In this document: positions 5,865 to 10,703 of the stretch, in pieces
Layout of the letters: every line of letters begins with the position of its first letter
Numbering within the stretch: position 1 is the first letter of the stretch
Assembly (NCBI GenBank): GCA_015485455.1
Contig: WFTN01000052.1
Coordinates: 1-10,703, forward strand
Source of the DNA: Planctomycetota bacterium
GTDB lineage: Bacteria; Planctomycetota; GCA-002687715; DRQF01
Direction: 5' to 3'
DNA: 10,703 bases
Notes under the pieces: model-generated
Told to the model about the DNA's origin: nothing
The model's database searches: none
Seen by the model: only the letters and a program-made list of their open reading frames with translations
Program-made: the position numbers and the translations under genes

Positions 5865-8800
5865 TTCTCTGCTCTCCAGAGCATCGTGTTGACATGGTCA
5901 CCATGATCACCGGGGTTCGTCAGCAAATAGAGGCGATTTCTCCCTCCATCCAATTGGTAGGTGATCGAATAGCCATTGGCGCTTCTTTTGACCTCATTCC
6001 ACTTGATGTGACCGGCGGCATTATTCGTTGCTACGACTTTGGTGGCTACATTGGTGGTCATGCGATAGGCACCCTCCGCCACCAAGAGTTCAATCATCTC
6101 GGCAAAGATGGCAGGATCAAAAGAAGATTCGTTCTGAACACCCAGATGAATGTAGTTCTCGGGGCGTGTGCTGGTGGGCATCAAGAAATTGATGTTCCGT
6201 CCAGTTTGGTGGGTCTTATGATCGGCTGCGCCATCATGGTCGTAGTCCATGAATCCTCCGTAGCGCGCAGAAATTTCATCAATCCCCAAGCGAGGACCTT
6301 TTGGATAACGCTCACCCCACCGTTGGACGATGCGATCAGCGAAACACAAGGTCTCTGCATCACCCCAATTGTTGGTGTGGAGAATTCCCATTTTCTTGGT
6401 CCAGGCGGCACGTTCTTGAACGAGTGCACCGTAGTAGAATCCTCGGCCACCGTCAGCCAACTGCAAGTAACCCGCCTCACTGACGACGGGCTCACCATTT
6501 TCTTCGACCACGAAGATGGGCGGCGCCGGGTGGGTGACACCAACCTTGGCATCACGGGGGAGGTCTTCAAACAAGACTCCTGGCACCGGGCTAACCTTAC
6601 CTGTATCCTTCTTGCTGGACTTGTTTGGTTTCTTGGGCTTGGGATAGCCTTTAGTCGTTGTCTCCACTGTAGATTCGTAGCGGTGAATGATGACGCCGTT
6701 TCGATTGCCTTTGAGGACCAAAGAACCTTGAGGGCGGAACCAAGGTTGTTCAAAAACGACAATCGGTCGAGCGGCAAACGGCCGTTTGTGGCTAGCTGGA
6801 TAGCCAACAATGGACAACTTCAAACTCTCCCCCGGAAGTATGCCGCCGTCGGGAATGTAGTTATCTTGAACCAAGCGTTGAGGTAGAACTTTGCCATCTT
6901 CGTCTTCCCACATGATCATGAAGTCAGAAGCGTGCTTCCAATAGCCTCCTTGGATGGCCGTTGTCCCAGTGTTCTTGACTTCTATATCGATCATAAACGG
7001 CCTGTTGGGCCACACCTTCTTTGGCATGGTCATCGACGTCACTTCCAAACCGAATTTGCCGTGATCTTCGATCCGAGCGGACCAAGGCAGAAACTCAAGA
7101 CGACGTTTGGCGAGCCTCTTATCCTTAGGCAGAGGTGCTTTCTCAGCGATCTCATTGAGGAGTGCTTTCGCCTCATCGCGACGATCAAGTAGGTGAAGAT
7201 AGCGAGCTTTCCGAAGACGTAGAGCCGCATTATATCTGGAGTTGGCCGCCAGGGCCTTGTCTATGGTGATCATCGCTGGAGCAAATGCGCGATTGGTAAT
7301 CTCAAGCGTAGCCTCCCACTCGAGCCGTACAGCCTCCCGGGCAGCGTCAAGTTGCTCTTTGCTGACACCAGCTTTCTTCAGGGAGATTTGAGCGTGGTCC
7401 CGAACAGTGGGGTCGCCGCAGGCAGCCAAGAGATACATGATCCATTCCGCGTTTGCATCTCCTTTCATGTCACCCACAACTTCCGCCAGTGCATATTGAA
7501 TAGGTTTCGGACGCCAGCGCCCTTCCATCAAAAGGTCCCGAAAGAAATGGCCCAAGTGAGGTGACTTAAATCCGGGGAGAGCCTGAATCATCTGGCCCAC
7601 AATCTTCCAACTGGGTGATGTCAATGATGACGCCAACCAAGGAAGAGCTGCTGGGTCACCGATGTGAGCCAATGCAACAGCCGTCGCTGGTGCGTCGGTG
7701 CCGGGGGTCTTAAGTCCCATTCGCAGGATTTCTGGGCGATAAGAAATGCCTTGGTGGGCCAAGCCGGCAATAGCAAGGCTTCCTTCACGCCCGCCCTTCT
7801 TGGCGATTTCCCGCAAGAACGACTGAGAGCCGGGATGCCTAATCCTGGCAACAAAATCGAGGCACTGAGTTCTTCCTCTGGAAATGGACGCTTTGTAATA
7901 AGCAGCAATCATGTCTTCGGATATGGACTGTGCTCCACCATCTCCCAGACATAGCAGAACATCAGAGGTCAAGTTCCCGACGTAGTCAAACAAGAGGGAA
8001 TTTACTATTTTGCCACCCTTGGTGACCTCCCTCACATCCTTGCTGCCGAGTAGGCGAATGCCTTCAGCAAGAGCATTCTTGAAAACGGTAACTGGGTCTT
8101 CTTTCTTCTCGCCCGCTTTCAAATGGTAGGAGTCTATCTTGTCGTTCATGGCAGCCATGAGTCCGCCAAGCTTTTCGAACAAGCTACGGTTCTTGGCCAC
8201 CAAGTTTCGTTTCTCGCCAGGATCTGCCTTGAGATCAAAGACCTCGTAGCTACGTTTTTGAACCGCGTGAATGAGCTTCTCGCGTCCGCGAATCAACATA
8301 CGCTTGGTATTGGTATCTTTACCGCCTACAGCGACGAAGTGATCGGCGTAGGCCAATCCGAGATCGCCCTTACCACCGGAGAACATGACAGGAAGTAAGT
8401 TTCTTCCATGGCGAGGCTCAGGATCTTTGACATTGAGAAGGGCCGTCAGAGTAGGCACGACATCGACCAAACTCACAGTCGTGTCAATGTGTTTTCCTTT
8501 CACTCCTGGAACACGAATGAACAAGGGAACTCGGATTTGTTCTTCATAGAGGGAGGTGTTGTGGTCCCAACCGGCGTGCTCGCCAAATTCTTCACCATGA
8601 TCAGCGAACATGACAACAATTGTGTGATCGAGGTCGCCGCGCTTTTCGAGATGATCAAGAAGTTCCCCAGCCTGGCTGTCCGTCCAAGCGATCTCGGAGT
8701 CATAGCGGTCAATAGCATCATCGCCGAAATCGAATCCGTCCCACTTCTCGTAGTTTCCGTGAGGGTCCAGGTAGTGGGCCCACAAGACAAAAGGTTTGCC

Positions 8801-10165
8801 ATTGTTTTTGTCAACCTGACTCTTAGCGGAGGCAGTGATCTGATTGGCTTTGGCGGCATCTGCCCGTTGATCCGGGTTGTATATGTCGAATCCCCGACTC
8901 AAGAGGCCAAACCAATTGTCGTCCTTGGCGTTGCTAGCATTGAAAGCGTTGACAGCGATAGTATTCCAGCCTCGCTTCCCCAGAAGACCAGCGAATGGGA
9001 TGTCGTCGCTAAAAGACCAGCCTTTCTTCTTGATACGACTATAGACCGGATTGGCCCGGGCATAGAGCCCGGTAAACAAACTCGAATAAGAAAAACTACT
9101 GGTTGGATAAGCTGAGTAGGCATAGTCAAAGACAAAAGCATCTGCGGCCAATTTGTCGATATTGGGCGTGGTGTTCCTGTCGTATCCGGTGAATCCACAA
9201 TGGTCAAAACGCAAGGTATCAATGGCTAAGAACAGAACATTGTATTTCTTCTTAGGGTCAAGTTGATCCTGAAACCATGCGTTCGCTATCCGCTCAGCCT
9301 CGACCTCATTGCCCGGCAATTCCCCAGCCGGTGGCTCACTCAAAGTCAAGGTTGCCGCCTTCTTCCAACAATCAAAAACCTGGCTACTGATGCCGAAGAA
9401 TTCTTGGACCCCCTGGCCCCGGGACGCCACGGCGCTTCCCACAGAAATATTCAAATCAGTGGTGCGCAAATGAGCTGCCCCTAAACAGGAGCCCAAGGCG
9501 ACAACCAAGAAGATCTTGGACAAACCCGACCGGCGGGCCAAGTAGAGAGCTGGCCCCACCACCATGACGATAGCACCCAAAGCCACCATCTGGGTGTGAA
9601 GCATCGGATAAAGCCCAGGGAAACGGACCACGTTCTGCCACAAAGCAAGAACGGAGACGAATCCCAAGAAAAGAGCGAAGGCCAAGGACTTTGGCCCAGA
9701 GCATTCAGTCTTGCGAATGAGTATCAAAAGCACTTTGATGCCAATACCAATTGCCAAGATACCGACGATCCGAAATCCAGCGATGATCATGGTGATCTGA
9801 GCGTGTTTCGAGATACGACCACCGTCAAAAGTGTGAAGATTAACGTAGACGAAACCGGCGGAAGCTATGAGGAAAAGTATGAAGGCTGCTTGGTTCCTTC
9901 TCTTCAACGCCTTCCCAACGACCATGCCAAGAAGCCCAATGATAGCCATGGCCAAGCCCGCGAGAATTCCGAACATGACAGAGGAGCCAACGATCAAGAC
10001 GCCGAGGCCGAGAGTCTCTGTGGCATCAGCAAGTTCAGGCCCTGGAATCGTGTATCCAATGGCAAAGTCGATAAGCCCAAAGAGAAAACTTCCGATGACG
10101 GTGGCCGCGACATAGAGACCAATTGCCCCACAGCAGGGCCCGGCTTGTTCAGATTTCGACAGCAT
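5861..10165 (-). CDS. Membrane sulfatase-like protein fused to HEAT/TPR repeats and an M74 (MepA-like) domain
   Basis: This 1434-residue mosaic has about 7 or 8 hydrophobic segments (within 12-40, 52-84, 92-110, 123-150, 160-178, 193-210, 216-231). Then comes an alkaline-phosphatase-superfamily domain (about 308-580), with NVLFLAIDTLRFDH (Asp316), DPHGNY (His469), ADHGEEFGEH (Asp522, His523) and WDHNTSLYEEQIRVPLFIR (His535). The nucleophile block is SSFSYSSLFTG (356-366), so Ser replaces the formylglycine Cys and the CxPSR pattern is lost. HEAT-like helices follow (about 690-940, e.g. AVALAHIGDPAALPWLASSL), then a TPR-like pair (950-1010), a beta-sandwich (1030-1165), a Lys/Pro linker (1170-1190), and an M74/MepA-like end (about 1196-1434; RLGIDEISARYGG, HKTHQTGRNIN, HGDHVN). 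The layout resembles LtaS-type enzymes, with catalytic domains outside the membrane. The ATG at 10165 has only a weak GAG ribosome site. Substrate unknown; whether either enzyme domain is active is doubtful. Confidence 0.9.
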   Translation of the reverse strand: MLSKSEQAGPCCGAIGLYVAATVIGSFLFGLIDFAIGYTIPGPELADATETLGLGVLIVGSSVMFGILAGLAMAIIGLLGMVVGKALKRRNQAAFILFLIASAGFVYVNLHTFDGGRISKHAQITMIIAGFRIVGILAIGIGIKVLLILIRKTECSGPKSLAFALFLGFVSVLALWQNVVRFPGLYPMLHTQMVALGAIVMVVGPALYLARRSGLSKIFLVVALGSCLGAAHLRTTDLNISVGSAVASRGQGVQEFFGISSQVFDCWKKAATLTLSEPPAGELPGNEVEAERIANAWFQDQLDPKKKYNVLFLAIDTLRFDHCGFTGYDRNTTPNIDKLAADAFVFDYAYSAYPTSSFSYSSLFTGLYARANPVYSRIKKKGWSFSDDIPFAGLLGKRGWNTIAVNAFNASNAKDDNWFGLLSRGFDIYNPDQRADAAKANQITASAKSQVDKNNGKPFVLWAHYLDPHGNYEKWDGFDFGDDAIDRYDSEIAWTDSQAGELLDHLEKRGDLDHTIVVMFADHGEEFGEHAGWDHNTSLYEEQIRVPLFIRVPGVKGKHIDTTVSLVDVVPTLTALLNVKDPEPRHGRNLLPVMFSGGKGDLGLAYADHFVAVGGKDTNTKRMLIRGREKLIHAVQKRSYEVFDLKADPGEKRNLVAKNRSLFEKLGGLMAAMNDKIDSYHLKAGEKKEDPVTVFKNALAEGIRLLGSKDVREVTKGGKIVNSLLFDYVGNLTSDVLLCLGDGGAQSISEDMIAAYYKASISRGRTQCLDFVARIRHPGSQSFLREIAKKGGREGSLAIAGLAHQGISYRPEILRMGLKTPGTDAPATAVALAHIGDPAALPWLASSLTSPSWKIVGQMIQALPGFKSPHLGHFFRDLLMEGRWRPKPIQYALAEVVGDMKGDANAEWIMYLLAACGDPTVRDHAQISLKKAGVSKEQLDAAREAVRLEWEATLEITNRAFAPAMITIDKALAANSRYNAALRLRKARYLHLLDRRDEAKALLNEIAEKAPLPKDKRLAKRRLEFLPWSARIEDHGKFGLEVTSMTMPKKVWPNRPFMIDIEVKNTGTTAIQGGYWKHASDFMIMWEDEDGKVLPQRLVQDNYIPDGGILPGESLKLSIVGYPASHKRPFAARPIVVFEQPWFRPQGSLVLKGNRNGVIIHRYESTVETTTKGYPKPKKPNKSSKKDTGKVSPVPGVLFEDLPRDAKVGVTHPAPPIFVVEENGEPVVSEAGYLQLADGGRGFYYGALVQERAAWTKKMGILHTNNWGDAETLCFADRIVQRWGERYPKGPRLGIDEISARYGGFMDYDHDGAADHKTHQTGRNINFLMPTSTRPENYIHLGVQNESSFDPAIFAEMIELLVAEGAYRMTTNVATKVVATNNAAGHIKWNEVKRSANGYSITYQLDGGRNRLYLLTNPGDHGDHVNTMLWRAEK
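6188..6247 (-). other. M74 first metal motif with a DxDxDGxxD insert and Asp-to-Asn change
   Basis: This part of the 1434-aa protein encodes DYDHDGAAD (1307-1315) immediately before HKTHQTGRNIN (1316-1326). The first segment fits the DxDxDG(x)nD calcium-loop pattern. In MepA-type LAS peptidases the second segment reads HxxHQxGxDVD, where the second His and the last Asp bind zinc. Here His1319 is kept, but the Asp position is Asn1326 (AAT, 6188-6190), and the preceding Asp is Asn1324. Confidence 0.7.
9068..9100 (-). other. Sulfatase nucleophile block with non-canonical sequence
   Basis: Residues 356-366 (SSFSYSSLFTG) align with the sulfatase signature CxPSRASLLTG when anchored on the terminal TG. 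Ser356 takes the place of the Cys that becomes formylglycine, Phe358 replaces Pro and Tyr360 replaces Arg. Ser359, Ser362 and the LFTG end are kept. Ser at the nucleophile position without Pro and Arg does not fit known formylglycine-generating signals; direct Ser or Thr nucleophiles occur elsewhere in the superfamily. Confidence 0.6.
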
Positions 10166-10166
10166 A

Positions 10167-10187
10167 GTGAGTCTCGTTCCATGGAAC
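10167..10187. repeat. Operon-boundary repeat, copy 1 (GTGAGTCTC plus 12-bp palindrome)
   Basis: GTTCCATGGAAC (10176-10187) is a perfect 12-bp palindrome ending 10 nt upstream of the ATG of the 1434-aa gene. It is joined to GTGAGTCTC (10167-10175), the exact reverse complement of the 9-mer next to GTTCCATG at 5129-5146. Its place over the ribosome-binding region suggests an operator or a translation-controlling stem, but chance palindromes of this size occur. The surrounding gap (10166-10303) shows no convincing promoter pair. Confidence 0.4.
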
Positions 10188-10303
10188 TAGGGTGAACAAC
10201 TCTTTAACACATACGGGCTCATACGAGCAATTCTACAGGACAGCCGAGAAAACAGGTGTCATAATTTGTATTGATGCAGGTGGCTACTCTGGTTTCCAAA
10301 CGC

Positions 10304-10703
10304 TCAACAGCCCACCATTGAGGAGGAATCTCCGAGGCCACGAAAATGGTGCTGAGCGCGACCATCCTGCAATAAGCAGTGAATGTTCTCCAAGACCTCA
10401 GGTTCCAAGGGGCTGAGGCGCAAGGCGTCTGAAAGGTCGTTCAAGGCAGCTTGGTAGTCACCCATCCTGTGATTTATCACGCCCCGATCGTTGAGCAGTT
10501 CTGTCTGCCTCCGTCGGCCCATGGAGCCTTCCTTCAGCAGAGAATCAAGTATTCTCTTGGACGTGGTCCAATCCTGCCGAGACGCTGCTCCCAAAGCCGC
10601 GGTATGGTCTTCCGCGCCCTGAGGCCTGTCGCCCACCTCTTTCTGGGCTTGTTCCACTAAGAACTCAACGATCGGACCACAAGGATCTGCTGAGTTGCCA
10701 AAG
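10304..10703 (-). CDS. TPR-repeat protein, C-terminal part (5' end outside window)
   Basis: The frame ends in TGA at 10304-10306 and is open to the right edge. Reading through the internal GTG at 10657, the upstream codons give FGNSADPCGPIVEFLVEQAQ, which looks like ordinary protein, so the start is beyond the window. Counting from that GTG, residues about 53-86 (LLNDRGVINHRMGDYQAALN, continuing to ALRLSP) fit a canonical TPR: small residue at G, Gly-Asp-Tyr turn, Ala, then Pro after the second helix. Residues 17-45 may be another helical pair. TPRs bind partner proteins. It ends 138 bp before the 1434-aa gene on the same strand and may share its transcript, though the gap leaves room for a separate promoter. 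The partner and function are unknown. Confidence 0.8.
   Translation of the reverse strand, partial: FGNSADPCGPIVEFLVEQAQKEVGDRPQGAEDHTAALGAASRQDWTTSKRILDSLLKEGSMGRRRQTELLNDRGVINHRMGDYQAALNDLSDALRLSPLEPEVLENIHCLLQDGRAQHHFRGLGDSSSMVGC

Noticed and set aside
5894..6886. A 330-codon plus-strand frame opposite the M74-like and beta-sandwich part of the large gene
   Set aside because: It lies entirely antisense to a frame with clear domain motifs, and its translation shows no family pattern, signal or repeat.
8408..9115. A 235-codon plus-strand frame opposite the sulfatase-like domain
   Set aside because: It mirrors a strongly conserved coding segment (Asp316 to His535 motifs) on the minus strand and has no recognisable features.
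9596..10195. A 199-codon plus-strand frame opposite the membrane-spanning N-terminus
   Set aside because: The highly charged composition is what one gets from reading hydrophobic helices antisense; there is no ribosome site or domain.

Overview
The window reads as bacterial chromosome, most likely from a marine or environmental member of Planctomycetota. This is an inference. It rests on the large secreted beta-rich surface protein with its Asn/Thr/Gly-rich style, the very large membrane sulfatase-like protein fused to HEAT/TPR repeats, the planctomycete-style AlgJ/AlgI-like pair, and the moderate GC content. There are no rRNA, tRNA or other phylogenetic marker genes to confirm it. No mobile element, CRISPR array or RNA gene was found.

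Layout: (1) Positions 3-1967 (+) hold the 3' part of a secreted multi-domain beta protein. Its 5' end lies outside the window, and an 11-bp perfect hairpin sits across its stop codon. (2) Positions 2038-4791 (-), converging on gene 1, hold an exopolysaccharide O-acetylation pair: an AlgJ/AlgX-like SGNH protein followed by an AlgI-like MBOAT acyltransferase. A 53-codon lipoprotein-like reading frame may precede the AlgJ-like gene, with a 4-bp GTGA overlap. (3) Positions 5160-10165 (-) hold a tightly coupled two-gene unit. The first gene encodes a 1434-aa membrane protein: multi-TM, then an alkaline-phosphatase-superfamily (sulfatase-like) domain, HEAT and TPR repeats, a beta-sandwich, and a C-terminal M74/MepA-like domain. 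The second encodes a small secreted PEGA-like protein and begins inside the stop codon of the first (ATGA). (4) Positions 10304-10703 (-) hold the 3' end of a TPR protein that continues beyond the window.

Everything recognisable acts at or outside the cytoplasmic membrane: surface adhesin-like protein, polysaccharide acetylation, a membrane-anchored hydrolase or transferase fold, a peptidoglycan-peptidase fold and a PEGA-like protein. The region is best described as a cell-envelope/exopolysaccharide locus. The most striking point is that three enzyme-like domains lack textbook catalytic residues. The M74 domain has Asn in place of two of its three zinc ligands. The sulfatase-like domain has Ser-Ser-Phe-Ser-Tyr in place of Cys-x-Pro-Ser-Arg. 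The AlgJ-like protein has Gly in place of the Asp of its Asp-x-His motif. A related pair of short repeats (GTTCCATG plus a 9-mer in opposite orientation) brackets the two-gene sulfatase/PEGA unit.
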